Positions 1 through 7,648 of a stretch of 64,000 nucleotides of DNA are shown here, piece after piece (within the stretch, counting starts at the first letter, position 1; the number at the start of each line of letters is the position of its first letter). Source of the stretch: Arthrobacter sp. PM3 (lineage in GTDB: Bacteria; Actinomycetota; Actinomycetes; Actinomycetales; Micrococcaceae); NCBI RefSeq assembly GCF_003352915.1, contig NZ_CP022314.1, forward strand, positions 4,286,353 to 4,350,352. Reading direction: 5' to 3'. Made by a program: the position numbers and the translations under genes. The notes beneath the pieces are model-generated. The model saw only the letters and a list, made by a program, of their open reading frames with translations, was not told where the DNA came from and searched no databases.

Positions 1-680
1 CGGATGTCTACGGCTTCTCCGTCCCGGCGCTGATGGGCATCACCCAGGCCCCCACGCGGGTGGACGACATGATCCTGCCGCCGGTCGCGCACGGGGTGAA
101 GGTGATCTCCATCGGCATGTTCGTCACCGGCAACCAGCCCGTGGCCTGGCGCGGGCCGATGCTGCACCGCGCGCTGGAGCAGTTCCTCACGGACGTCTAC
201 TTCGGCGACCTCGACGCCCTGTTCCTGGACCTGCCCCCGGGCACCGGCGACATCGCCATCTCCGTCGCCCAGCTGCTGCCCAAGGCGCAGATCCTTGTTG
301 TCACCACGCCCCAGGCGGCCGCCGCGGACGTGGCTGAGCGGGCCGGGGCTATCGCCGCCCAGACCGGCCAGACCGTGGCCGGCGTGGTGGAGAACATGTC
401 CTATCTTGAACTGCCCGACGGCGGCAGGATGGACCTGTTCGGCAGCGGCGGCGGCGCCGTGCTCGCCGAACGTCTCTCGGCCACCGTGGGTGAGGATGTT
501 CCCCTGCTCGGCCAGATCCCACTCGAGGTCCTGCTGCGTGAAGGCGGGGACGCCGGAATGCCGGTGGTGCTCGGACGCCCGGAGACCCCGGCCGCACTGG
601 CCCTCGCCGGGGTGGCCGGTAAACTCGCGGCGGTTCCGCGCGGCCTCAAGGGCATGCCGCTGGGCCTGCAGCCCCGCTGA
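1..680 (+). CDS. mrp: Mrp/NBP35-family P-loop ATPase, 5' end cut off by the window
   Basis: Cytosolic ATPase of the Mrp/ApbC family, which carries and delivers Fe-S clusters. The reading frame is open from base 3, so the N-terminal part with the Walker A P-loop lies outside the window. Visible are a Mrp-like D-V-Y-G-x-S-x-P stretch at the very start, the family signature LDLPPGTGD about 75 residues in, the ENMSY block and the LFGSGGG block. The CxxC pair that binds Fe-S in many Mrp proteins is absent between ENMSY and LFGSGGG (LPDGG stands there), which I recall as usual in Actinobacteria. It converges with tatB, as mrp and tatB are close neighbours in other Actinobacteria. Family assignment is firm; the cluster-carrier role is from family knowledge. 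Confidence 0.93.
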   Translation, partial: DVYGFSVPALMGITQAPTRVDDMILPPVAHGVKVISIGMFVTGNQPVAWRGPMLHRALEQFLTDVYFGDLDALFLDLPPGTGDIAISVAQLLPKAQILVVTTPQAAAADVAERAGAIAAQTGQTVAGVVENMSYLELPDGGRMDLFGSGGGAVLAERLSATVGEDVPLLGQIPLEVLLREGGDAGMPVVLGRPETPAALALAGVAGKLAAVPRGLKGMPLGLQPR

Positions 681-730
681 CCGCCCGGCAGCACGGCACG
701 CGCCGGGGCCCGGTCCTTCGTCGGTGCCGG

Positions 731-1054
731 TCAGGAAAAGGTTGCGAGGTTTACCGCCAGCACCGCGGCCGCTCCGGCGACGATCGTGGGCACGTTCCAG
801 GTCGTGACCACTCCACTGCCCATGGTTGCGGTCCCCGCGGCCCGGGCGTCACGCCATGCCGCGGCGATGGCATCCCGGCCCGTGGGCCGCCACTGGGACG
901 CGTAGACAACCCAGGAGGCAAGGTAAAGCCAGGGTGCTGCGCGCATCGCGGCGGTGGCGTCACCGGCCGCCAGGAGCCACCCGAGCGTGCCCGCCGCGAG
1001 AATCCATATGGCCGCAGCCAGCGGCCGGGCAGAAGTTGCGGGCAGCGGCGCCGC
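731..1054 (-). pseudogene. Two-helix membrane ORF without a standard start codon; possible decayed PH-like gene
   Basis: An open frame of 107 codons lies just downstream of tatB. It begins after a TGA at 1055-1057 and has no ATG, GTG or TTG before an ATG at 946, which would cut off the first hydrophobic segment. The translation shows two hydrophobic helices (around AAIWILAAGTLGWLLAAG and APWLYLASWVVYASQW), then a block TTWNVP and an end LAVNLATFS. This resembles the helix-helix-PH layout of the membrane protein at 32444, in which a VPW block follows the second helix, but the stretch in between does not align well. I infer either a decayed copy with an indel or a small unrelated membrane protein using an unusual start. 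No function is proposed. Confidence 0.35.
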
Positions 1055-1082
1055 TCAGCCGGTCGCAGAGACAGTGCGGGGC

Positions 1083-1478
1083 TTAGGTCGCCTCGGAGTC
1101 GAAGGGCGCCGGTTCGCCTTCGGGCAGCCGCTCAAAAACCCTGGCCGGGCGGTGCTCCGCGACGGCCGTGGCGGCCGCGGCCGTGGACACCGCCACGGGG
1201 GCACCGGGGCTCACCGGTTTGGTGTCGTCTTCAAGGAGCGCTTCCTTGATGATCCGGCGCGGATCGTACTGCCGGGGATCGTATTTCTTCCAGTCGACCT
1301 CATCGATATCGATGCCGACTTCTTCCTTGATCTGTTCCCGCGCGCCGGACGCCATCCGGCGCACTTCCTTGACGATGTTGGCAAGTTTCTGGGTGTATTC
1401 GGGCAGCCTGCTGGGACCAATCACCAGAAGGCCGATGATCAGCAGAAGTAAGAACTCCGGTCCATTGATTCCAAGCAC
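1083..1478 (-). CDS. tatB: Sec-independent protein translocase subunit TatB
   Basis: 131-residue subunit of the twin-arginine translocase, which moves folded proteins across the cytoplasmic membrane and, with TatC, recognises the substrate. It has a very short N-terminal part, one membrane helix at about residues 7-22 (FLLLLIIGLLVIGP), then the conserved G-P-x-x-L-P motif and an amphipathic helix (YTQKLANIVKEVRRMASGA). The C-terminal half is variable and acidic to Ala-rich, as usual. The start is GTG at 1478; there is no Shine-Dalgarno, but a TAATCT hexamer lies 7 bases upstream, suggesting a leaderless mRNA. It lies downstream of the sigE/anti-sigma pair on the same strand, as in Mycobacterium (sigE-rseA-htrA-tatB). 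Confidence 0.95.
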   Translation of the reverse strand: MLGINGPEFLLLLIIGLLVIGPSRLPEYTQKLANIVKEVRRMASGAREQIKEEVGIDIDEVDWKKYDPRQYDPRRIIKEALLEDDTKPVSPGAPVAVSTAAAATAVAEHRPARVFERLPEGEPAPFDSEAT

Positions 1479-1485
1479 TTTAGGA

Positions 1486-1491
1486 AGATTA
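1486..1491 (-). promoter_or_regulatory. -10 element TAATCT of tatB (leaderless)
   Basis: TAATCT ends 7 bases before the GTG start of tatB and there is no ribosome binding site, so transcription probably begins at or near the start codon. No convincing -35 is visible. See the shared pattern with nine other genes in the findings. Confidence 0.5.
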
Positions 1492-1559
1492 CCCTCTCGT
1501 TCGGGCTGACGACGATTTCACGAAGCCCGCACGCCGACGATGTCGGACCGGTTCCCGCA

Positions 1560-2702
1560 TCATGAGGCCAGGTGCCCCAATATCCGGGCCAGTCCGCGTT
1601 CTATCCGCTCCGGGATTCCCTCGTGTGCCGCCGCCTCCGGTACCGCGCCGCCCGCGCGGGCAAGGGCGGCAGCGCCGTCATCAGCCTGACCTGCCGGCAG
1701 GTCCGAAATGTAGGTGTAGGTGGCCGCGGAGGTCCGGTAGATGGCCCGGTACGGCGGGGCGTCGTTGACCCAGAGCGTGCCGTTCCCGGAGACGGGCGTG
1801 CCGGTTCCGGCTCCGGCCAGGGTGAAGCCGTCCGCCGCGGCGGTATGGCCGGTCAGCACATTGACCGGCGAACTGTCGGCCGGGGCGGGCGCCGGGGGCG
1901 TCCCCGGCGTCCGGGGCGAGGACGCGTGCTGTTCCACCACGGTGGCGAAGTGCTGCCCGTCCGTGAGGCGCAGCTCGACGACCTGGCTGCCGGACATGAC
2001 TCCGGCGCGGGCCCACATGAGGTGGAACCCGAGGTCGCGCAGCTCCGGGCATGTCCATCCCTGCGAGCGCAGCGCGGCAAGCTGCTCGGCGCTCAGGGCC
2101 CCGGCCGGGGTCAGGTCCGGTTCGCCGTTCAGGCCGAGCCCGGGCCGGGCCTCCTCCCCGGCACCGGAGACGTCTCCGATCGGGTCGGACGGCAGAGCTG
2201 CCGGCGGCGCGGCATTCAGCGGTGCGGGGGCACCGGAGCTGCTGGCCAGGACAACGGTGTCGTCGCCCATGACGTAGGCGGTGCCGGCCATGAGGGCCAG
2301 GGCGGCGAATGCGCCTCCGGCCGCCACGACCGGCAGCCGCAGGCCGCTCCGCCGGCCGCCCGGACGATACGCCGCCGGCGCCGGTCCAACGGGCCGCGCC
2401 CGGTCCGGTGAACCCGACGGCGCCGCGGCCGTCTTTTCGGCGTCTGCCCGTTCTGCGGCCAGCTGCTCGGTCCGCGCCAGGAGCCGTGCCGTCAGGTCCT
2501 GGCTGGCCTCCGGCACCGCGGCGCCGCGAAGTTTTTCAAGGTACTGGCGCTCACGCTGCTGCCGGGCCCGGCATTCGGCGCACTCTTCGACGTGGTCGTG
2601 GTGCCCGGCGGCCCGCTTCCGGGTGGCGCCGATCCGGCCGTGCCCGGCCCTGCCCGAGAACCTGCAGCCAGAGCTTCCCAATAGTCGATTCAGAAGACCC
2701 AT
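1560..2702 (-). CDS. rseA: Anti-sigma factor with zinc-finger domain, partner of SigE
   Basis: 380-residue membrane-anchored anti-sigma factor that presumably holds SigE inactive until envelope stress. The N-terminal zf-HC2-type motif is visible as H37-x3-C41-x2-C44, preceded by His34 and His35. A charged linker follows, then one membrane helix at roughly residues 122-147 (LPVVAAGGAFAALALMAG), then an extracytoplasmic part of about 230 residues with a repeated Ala/Pro-rich composition. The family usually ends soon after the membrane helix, so the long outer domain is unusual; I do not recognise its fold. It starts 8 bases after sigE ends, so the two are co-transcribed. The symbol rests on position next to sigE; the anti-sigma role is otherwise inferred from the motif. 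Confidence 0.85.
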   Translation of the reverse strand: MGLLNRLLGSSGCRFSGRAGHGRIGATRKRAAGHHDHVEECAECRARQQRERQYLEKLRGAAVPEASQDLTARLLARTEQLAAERADAEKTAAAPSGSPDRARPVGPAPAAYRPGGRRSGLRLPVVAAGGAFAALALMAGTAYVMGDDTVVLASSSGAPAPLNAAPPAALPSDPIGDVSGAGEEARPGLGLNGEPDLTPAGALSAEQLAALRSQGWTCPELRDLGFHLMWARAGVMSGSQVVELRLTDGQHFATVVEQHASSPRTPGTPPAPAPADSSPVNVLTGHTAAADGFTLAGAGTGTPVSGNGTLWVNDAPPYRAIYRTSAATYTYISDLPAGQADDGAAALARAGGAVPEAAAHEGIPERIERGLARILGHLAS

Positions 2703-2710
2703 TGACCGCT

Positions 2711-3364
2711 TTAGAGGAGGCCGGCGATGCGCGGCATCTTCAGCCGCGGCTTGAGGGACTGCTTGGCCTGCTGGGCCGGACGCGGATCGCGGTGCGCGAG
2801 CTTTTCGCGCAGCATCGTCCGGCCGCGGTGGATCCGGGACCTGACGGTGCCCAGTTTGATGTCCAGCGCGGCGGCAACCTCGTCATAGGACAGTCCTTCG
2901 AGGTCGCAGAGGACGACGGCGGCGCGGAAGTCCGGGGGAAGTTCTTCGAGCGCGGCCTGCACATCGACGTCGAGGTTGTTGAACTCGAAGCTCTGTTCCG
3001 GGCCCGGCTCCCGGCCGGGAATCCGGGACTCGGCATCCTCGGCCAGGGCGTCGAAACGGATCCGGCTCTTGCGCCGTGCCTGGTCCAGGAAGAGGTTGGT
3101 GGTGATCCGGTGCAGCCAGCCGTCCAGGGTGCCCGGCTTGAAGTTCTCCAGCGAACGGAAGACCCGGACAAACACCTCCTGGGTGAGGTCCTCGGCGTCG
3201 TACTTGTTCCCGGTCAGCCGGTATGCAAGGCGGTAGACCTTGGCGGAGTGGTTCGTCACCACTTCCTCCCAGGTGGGCCGCACCCAGTCGGCGTCCGCCG
3301 CGATCGGGGACGGGCCGGTGGGATCAGTTGATTCAGTTGCCGGGACAGGTGTCAGAACCGACAT
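2711..3364 (-). CDS. sigE: ECF sigma factor SigE (extracytoplasmic stress)
   Basis: 217-residue RNA polymerase sigma factor of the ECF class. Region 2 is seen from about residue 38 to 105 ([20 protein letters not shown] core, then [19 protein letters not shown]), and region 4 in the last 80 residues, with an [21 protein letters not shown] block and a helix-turn-helix ending in [11 protein letters not shown]. An acidic linker separates the two. The start ATG at 3364 is preceded by a clear GAGGGGAG ribosome binding site. The gene is followed by its anti-sigma factor and is divergent from an O-methyltransferase gene, the order known for sigE, rseA and Rv1220c in Mycobacterium. The regulon cannot be read from this window. 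Confidence 0.93.
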   Translation of the reverse strand: MSVLTPVPATESTDPTGPSPIAADADWVRPTWEEVVTNHSAKVYRLAYRLTGNKYDAEDLTQEVFVRVFRSLENFKPGTLDGWLHRITTNLFLDQARRKSRIRFDALAEDAESRIPGREPGPEQSFEFNNLDVDVQAALEELPPDFRAAVVLCDLEGLSYDEVAAALDIKLGTVRSRIHRGRTMLREKLAHRDPRPAQQAKQSLKPRLKMPRIAGLL

Positions 3365-3647
3365 CGTCCGCTCCCCTCATGGATGGTCCCTACGCCTGAA
3401 TGGTGCCTGCTCGCACAGGTTCCTGCACCCTTCATTCGACGCCGATCACCACGCGGATGAGCGGATACCCATCATTTCAAAATAAGCTGGGAATTTCCTG
3501 ACGCACCGCGGCCTTCCGCCCAAGGCAGAACGCCGGCCGCCCGCGCCGCCGCTGCCAGGGCCACGGCGCGGTAGCCTGCCGGTCCCGTACCGCCCGACAC
3601 AGTACGCTGTAGGGAGAACTCCCCTGCCGCCCAGAAAGCGATTACCC

Positions 3648-4280
3648 ATGAGCGCCGATAAGTCCACGAGCTGGTCCTATGCAGAAGATCTGCCTGCCGA
3701 GGATGAGGTCCTGTTGCACGCGCGCGAACGGTCCTTCGAGCTTGGCGTGACCCCGATCAGCCCCGGCGTGGGCGCAGTGCTGACCGTGCTCGCGGCAGCG
3801 TCCAAGGCGCAGACCGCGGTGGAGATCGGCACCGGAGCCGGCGTGTCCGGGGTATGCATCCTGCGCGGGCTGGGCCCGCAGGCGGTCCTGACGACCATCG
3901 ACGTCGACGTCGAACACCTCAAAGCCGCGCGCGAGGCCTTCCAGGAAGCCGGGAGCCCGGCCAACCGCACCCGCACCATTTCGGGCCGGGCCGGCGATGT
4001 CCTGCCGCGCCTGACCGACGGGGCTTACGACCTCGTCTTCATCGACGCCGACAAGCCCAGCTACCCCGGTTACGTCGAACAGGCCGTGCGGCTGCTCAAG
4101 TCCGGCGGACTGCTGATCGTCAACGACGCCCTCGACAAGGACCGGGTGGCGAACCCGGCCGCCCGGGACGCCACCACGGTGGTTCTCCGCCAGATCGGCA
4201 AGTCCATCCGCGACGACGATCGTCTGGCCTCCGCGATGCTGCCCACCGGTGACGGCCTGCTGATCGCTGTCAAGAAGTAG
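3648..4280 (+). CDS. SAM-dependent O-methyltransferase (class I, COMT-like)
   Basis: 210-residue soluble methyltransferase of the O-methyltransferase-3 family. Motif I, which binds S-adenosylmethionine, is VEIGTGAGVSG at about residues 58-68; the metal/substrate acidic block LVFIDADK and the following YVEQAVRLLKSGG and VNDAL blocks are also present. The length is normal for the family, and the divergent position next to sigE is conserved in other Actinobacteria (Rv1220c in M. tuberculosis). The natural substrate is unknown. The 3' end is odd: the last codons and stop form the first unit of a three-copy 14-base tandem repeat (see 4269-4310). A perfect bidirectional terminator follows. Confidence 0.9.
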   Translation: MSADKSTSWSYAEDLPAEDEVLLHARERSFELGVTPISPGVGAVLTVLAAASKAQTAVEIGTGAGVSGVCILRGLGPQAVLTTIDVDVEHLKAAREAFQEAGSPANRTRTISGRAGDVLPRLTDGAYDLVFIDADKPSYPGYVEQAVRLLKSGGLLIVNDALDKDRVANPAARDATTVVLRQIGKSIRDDDRLASAMLPTGDGLLIAVKK

Positions 4281-4310
4281 CGGTCAAGAAGTAGCGGTGA
4301 AGAAGTAACG
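4269..4310 (+). repeat. Three-copy 14-base tandem repeat across the methyltransferase stop codon
   Basis: GTCAAGAAGTAGCG occurs at 4269-4282 and 4283-4296, and GTGAAGAAGTAACG at 4297-4310. Each unit carries a stop triplet, the first being the real TAG at 4278-4280. Because 14 is not a multiple of 3, the extra stops fall in different frames, which suggests slippage duplication rather than selected coding. Confidence 0.9.
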
Positions 4311-4344
4311 GCCGGAGGAACGGCGCAGGCCGGGGAGCACAGCG

Positions 4345-4386
4345 AAAAGGGCGGGGTCCCGGCCGTAGCCGGGACCCCGCCCTTTT
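4345..4386. terminator. Bidirectional intrinsic terminator
   Basis: Perfect 18-base-pair stem (arms 4345-4362 and 4369-4386) around a 6-base loop, with A-run and T-run at its ends. It lies between the convergent methyltransferase and DUF3117 genes and can serve both. Confidence 0.92.
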
Positions 4387-4406
4387 GCGAAGCTCTTGGT
4401 GTGAAG

Positions 4407-4574
4407 CTATTCGGTGACGCCCACGAGGCATTCCTTGAGGTTTGTCGCCTCAGCAGCATTGAGTTCGACCACGAGTCGCCCCCCGCCTTCGAGCGGAACA
4501 CGCATGATCAGGCTACGTCCCTCTTTCGTCACTTCCATAGGGCCGTCGCCGGTGCGTGGTTTCATTGCCGCCAT
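4407..4574 (-). CDS. DUF3117 small protein
   Basis: 55-residue protein of the DUF3117 family, almost invariant across Actinobacteria and of unknown function (Rv1211 in M. tuberculosis). The MAAMKPRTGDGPMEVTKEGR opening and the ending LKECLVGVTE match the family from first to last residue. A longer frame begins at 4637, but the ATG at 4574 is the right start: it gives the family length and has a GGAGGGG ribosome binding site. Its neighbour on the same strand upstream is the mannosyltransferase-like gene. Confidence 0.93.
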   Translation of the reverse strand: MAAMKPRTGDGPMEVTKEGRSLIMRVPLEGGGRLVVELNAAEATNLKECLVGVTE

Positions 4575-4681
4575 AAGGAATATCCCCTCCATTAGTCCTT
4601 GACATAGCAGCCCGGCGGGCTGCGTCCGCTTGGCCAATCAAGCCGCCGCGGCGGCACTCCGGGAGGCCGCCCTGACAGGTG

Positions 4682-4705
4682 AACGCACCAACAGATCAGT
4701 GCGTT
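4682..4705. promoter_or_regulatory. Inverted repeat upstream of the DUF3117 gene
   Basis: AACGCAC (4682-4688) and GTGCGTT (4699-4705) form a 7-base-pair dyad with a 10-base gap. It lies in the 265-base AT-richer gap between the DUF3117 start and the end of the mannosyltransferase gene. It could be an operator or a small hairpin; the sequence does not decide. Confidence 0.3.
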
Positions 4706-4839
4706 AAACCGCGTTTTTCTTGGTGCTTCTTGTCCTTGCTTATCCTCTATTATCGCGTAACAATGCGCCCGGAGCTAATCGTTGGACTTTCCAGCGCGCC
4801 CCGCAAAGCCGGGGCGGTGCCGCAAAATGGTGTCGCGCG

Positions 4840-6141
4840 TCACGGCGGGTAATCGCCTCCGCCCGGCAGCGGCGCCCATGCCCACAGCCATACAATCCAC
4901 ACGATCTGCAGCAGCACGAACATGACCACCACGGTGCCGCGGTAGGCGCGGGAGCGCGAGACGAGGGCGGCGCTGAGCGCCAGGGGGAACAGCGGCAGCA
5001 GCATCCGGAACGTACTGGTCTGGGGGTGCAGGAAGACCAGCAGGTAGCCCATGTAGCAGCAGCACCAGAGCCTCAGTTCGGTACCAAGCGCGACGACGGG
5101 CCGGGACATCATCAGCAGGGTGAACGCGGCAACGAGCACGAACGGGGCCAGCACGCCGAGCGTCGGACCGAAGAGCATGACGCCGGTGTCGAACCAGGGT
5201 TTGAAGGGCACCAGGTCATCGCCGCGCCACGCGGTTTCGGTCTTGGTGTAGGCGCCCGGATCACCGGTCGAGGCCCAGGCGATGGCCGGCCAGAGCAGAG
5301 CCCCGATTCCGCTGGCGGCCGTGAGGCCGGCGAGGGACCAAAGCTGCGCGTTGCTATGGATCCCCGGAACAGTCTCTCCCTGAACAGTCTTTCGCTGCGC
5401 TGTGACGCGCTGCCAGAGGCGGTAGAGGAACAGCAGGCCCATCGTCGCGGCCAATGGAACCCCGGTGGGTCGGGACAGGCACATCAGGAGTGCCACCGGC
5501 ATCGCCCACAGGTACCGGCGTTCCATGACCAGCAGCAGCGCGCCGCCCAGCAGCAGCAGATTGAGGGATTCGGCATAAGGTACCTGGAGCACCGGCGCCA
5601 CCGGGAAAGCAGCGAGGAACACCACCCCCCACAGCGCCGTGCGGTGCCCGGCCCGGTGCCGGAAGATCCGGTACGCCACGAGGACCGCTCCCAGCCCGGC
5701 GACCAGCGCGATGACCGTGAGCGACCACGCCGGGCCGGTGCCCGTGAGCCCCGAAAGGACCCTGCCCAGCATCGGAAACAGCGGGTAGAAGGCCCACGCG
5801 TTCTCCTGCACGATACCCTCGGCGCTGGTCGGCAGCAGTGCGGGGTAGCCGTGCTGCAGCGCTTCGGCGTACCAGCGGGCGTCCCAAATGTTGATGAAGT
5901 TCCAGTAGTCCGGCTTGGCGGGGAACCACGGATTTACGCCCTGGTGCAGGGCCGCGGCCATGAAGATGCAGGCACTGACCAGCCGGGCGGCGATATACAG
6001 TCCGGAAACCTGGACCCACCACGGCCACCGCGACATCCGGGCGCCGGCGGACGCGATCCGGGTCCATGCCGCGGCGTTCAGCCCCTGCGGGCCCCGGGGC
6101 CCGGGGGCCGCGGCGGTCTCCGGATTGTCCACGTGGTTCAC
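4840..6141 (-). CDS. Polytopic membrane mannosyltransferase-like protein (PIG-V/Gpi18 type)
   Basis: 433-residue integral membrane protein with about ten hydrophobic segments. It resembles GT-C glycosyltransferases of the PIG-V (mannosyltransferase) family: a first helix near residue 45, the WDARWY motif near residue 90 in the first outer loop, YPLFPMLGR near 119 and the YAES loop near 186. In such enzymes an acidic residue of the first loop acts in transfer from a polyprenyl-phosphate sugar; the D of WDARWY is the candidate. A role in lipoglycan or cell-wall glycan assembly is inference. The start ATG overlaps the stop of the DivIVA-like gene by 4 bases (ATGA), so the two are translationally coupled. 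Confidence 0.8.
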   Translation of the reverse strand: MNHVDNPETAAAPGPRGPQGLNAAAWTRIASAGARMSRWPWWVQVSGLYIAARLVSACIFMAAALHQGVNPWFPAKPDYWNFINIWDARWYAEALQHGYPALLPTSAEGIVQENAWAFYPLFPMLGRVLSGLTGTGPAWSLTVIALVAGLGAVLVAYRIFRHRAGHRTALWGVVFLAAFPVAPVLQVPYAESLNLLLLGGALLLVMERRYLWAMPVALLMCLSRPTGVPLAATMGLLFLYRLWQRVTAQRKTVQGETVPGIHSNAQLWSLAGLTAASGIGALLWPAIAWASTGDPGAYTKTETAWRGDDLVPFKPWFDTGVMLFGPTLGVLAPFVLVAAFTLLMMSRPVVALGTELRLWCCCYMGYLLVFLHPQTSTFRMLLPLFPLALSAALVSRSRAYRGTVVVMFVLLQIVWIVWLWAWAPLPGGGDYPP

Positions 6142-6491
6142 GGACGCGGCTCTGTCGGCGGCCGGAGGCGTTCCAGCTCCTCCCCGAGCGCCTGGATCCG
6201 CTGGTCCCTGGCCGTGATCTGCTCGCGCAGGTCATCCAGGACCTGGTCCACCTGGTCCATGCGGTAGCCGCGGAGGCCGACGCCGAAGCGGAGACGGTCG
6301 ATGTCCGCCGCGGCCGCGTGCTCGGGCAGCAGGACCGGCGGCAGCGAGGCGACCGGCTCGTCGAAGCCGTCGTCAAAGGAGGCGCGGCCGCCGGCCCGGC
6401 CACGGCGGGAGATTTTCGATGCCAGGCCATTGCCAACGAGGACGGCGACGCCGATCAGCGCAATCGCCAGGAAGACCAGGAAGAGACTCAC
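6138..6491 (-). CDS. DivIVA-domain membrane-anchored small protein
   Basis: 117-residue protein with one N-terminal membrane helix (residues 2-22, SLFLVFLAIALIGVAVLVG), a basic stretch, and a C-terminal DivIVA-like segment seen as FGVGLRGYRMDQVDQVLDDL followed by a coiled coil (REQITARDQRIQALGEEL). DivIVA domains bind curved or septal membrane and organise growth zones. A frame reaching further upstream exists, but the GTG at 6491 gives the helix right at the N-terminus. The gene lies 49 bases after the LOG-family gene and overlaps the next gene by 4 bases, so all three are probably one transcript. The same pairing occurs near Rv1209 in Mycobacterium, as I recall. Confidence 0.82.
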   Translation of the reverse strand: MSLFLVFLAIALIGVAVLVGNGLASKISRRGRAGGRASFDDGFDEPVASLPPVLLPEHAAAADIDRLRFGVGLRGYRMDQVDQVLDDLREQITARDQRIQALGEELERLRPPTEPRP

Positions 6492-6540
6492 TAGACCATC
6501 GTGCCAGACGACGGCGGCCGGAACCGCCAGCCGCGGCCCG

Positions 6541-7413
6541 TCAGCCCCTCGTTCCGTTGCCGTTCGGGGAACCGGGGGAGCCTCCGTTCGGGTTCCGGTG
6601 GCGGGCCGCGCCCTCGACGACGAGTTCGACCGCGAGCGCGGGGTCATCCACGACCTGCACGAGGTCCAGGTCCTCCTCGGAGACCATGCCCTCGGCAACA
6701 AGCGTGTCCCGGACCCAGTCGAGCATCGGAGTCCAGAAGGCCGTTCCGACCAGGACTATCGGAAACGACGTGACCTTGTGGGTCTGGACCAGGACCATGG
6801 CTTCGAAGAGCTCGTCCAGGGTGCCCAGGCCCCCGGGGAGCACGATGAAGCCCTGGGCGTACTTGACGAACATGGTCTTACGGGCGAAGAAGTACCGGAA
6901 GTTGATGCCCAGGTCCACCCACTGGTTCATGCCCTGCTCGAACGGCAGCTCGATCCCGAGCCCCACGGAGACGCCGTTGCCCTGCACGGCGCCTTTGTTC
7001 GCCGCCTCCATCGATCCGGGGCCGCCGCCGGTGATCACGGCCAGCCCGGCCTCGGCCAGCTTGCGTCCGACCTCGACGCCGAGCTCGTAGTTCAGGCTTC
7101 CGGGTAAGGTGCGGGCCGAACCGAAGACGCTGACGGCCGGGCCCAGATCGGCGAGGGCGCCGAATCCTTCCACGAACTCGCTCTGGATCCGCAGGACGCG
7201 CCACGGGTCGGTGTGAACGAACTGGCCGGGCCCCTTGGTGTCCAGAAGGGTCTGGTCCGACATCGTGACCTTGGCCGCCTTGCGGCGCAGCTCGAGCGGG
7301 CCCTTATGGCGGATGCCGTTGGGGGCCGGGGTACTGCGGACCTCGCGGGCCGGCTGCCCGGCGGGGTTCTGTTCGGAGTTCTGCTGGGGGCCAGGCTGCG
7401 GATCGGTACTCAT
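6541..7413 (-). CDS. LOG-family (TIGR00730) Rossmann-fold nucleotide hydrolase
   Basis: 290-residue cytosolic protein of the lysine-decarboxylase-like LOG family; characterised members release cytokinin bases from their nucleoside monophosphates. Diagnostic motifs are ITGGGPGSMEAANKGA around residue 138 and PGGLGTLDELFEA around residue 198. The first 55 residues are low-complexity. Two starts are possible; I choose ATG at 7413 because a TAGCCT hexamer lies exactly 6 bases upstream, the arrangement shared by other leaderless genes here, whereas the ATG at 7419 overlaps that spacer. The family usually neighbours dapE in Actinobacteria (Rv1205 and Rv1202), as it does here apart from the inserted glu operon. 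Confidence 0.88.
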   Translation of the reverse strand: MSTDPQPGPQQNSEQNPAGQPAREVRSTPAPNGIRHKGPLELRRKAAKVTMSDQTLLDTKGPGQFVHTDPWRVLRIQSEFVEGFGALADLGPAVSVFGSARTLPGSLNYELGVEVGRKLAEAGLAVITGGGPGSMEAANKGAVQGNGVSVGLGIELPFEQGMNQWVDLGINFRYFFARKTMFVKYAQGFIVLPGGLGTLDELFEAMVLVQTHKVTSFPIVLVGTAFWTPMLDWVRDTLVAEGMVSEEDLDLVQVVDDPALAVELVVEGAARHRNPNGGSPGSPNGNGTRG

Positions 7414-7419
7414 GCCCAT

Positions 7420-7425
7420 AGGCTA
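7420..7425 (-). promoter_or_regulatory. -10 element TAGCCT of the LOG-family gene (leaderless)
   Basis: TAGCCT followed by 6 bases and then ATG at 7413; no ribosome binding site. It decides the start of this gene. Confidence 0.55.
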
Positions 7426-7636
7426 GCGCGGAACATCGCCGGCACCGTTCCGGCGCGTCCGCGCCACACCCGCGCCACACCCGGGCCACACCCGGTCGGA
7501 GGCGGCGGCCGCGGTCCCGGCGCACCGGCCGGAATCCTACAGACAAACCCCGGCGCCGGCGCTGACGTGCAGGTATCTCTTGAGTCACGATCTTCAGCAA
7601 ACTGAGTGATTGAGGTCATATCGCGTCAAAATTCGC

Positions 7637-7642
7637 TAGATT
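7637..7642 (+). promoter_or_regulatory. -10 element TAGATT of the glu operon (leaderless gluA)
   Basis: TAGATT, then 6 bases, then ATG of gluA at 7649, without a Shine-Dalgarno. A TTGAGG at 7610-7615 is 21 bases from the hexamer, too far for a normal -35. Confidence 0.5.
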
Positions 7643-7648
7643 CGATGT

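Noticed and set aside
4720..6267. Plus-strand open frame of about 515 codons opposite the mannosyltransferase-like gene
   Set aside because: Its Arg/Gly/Gln-rich translation has no domain, while the minus strand has clear membrane helices and family motifs.
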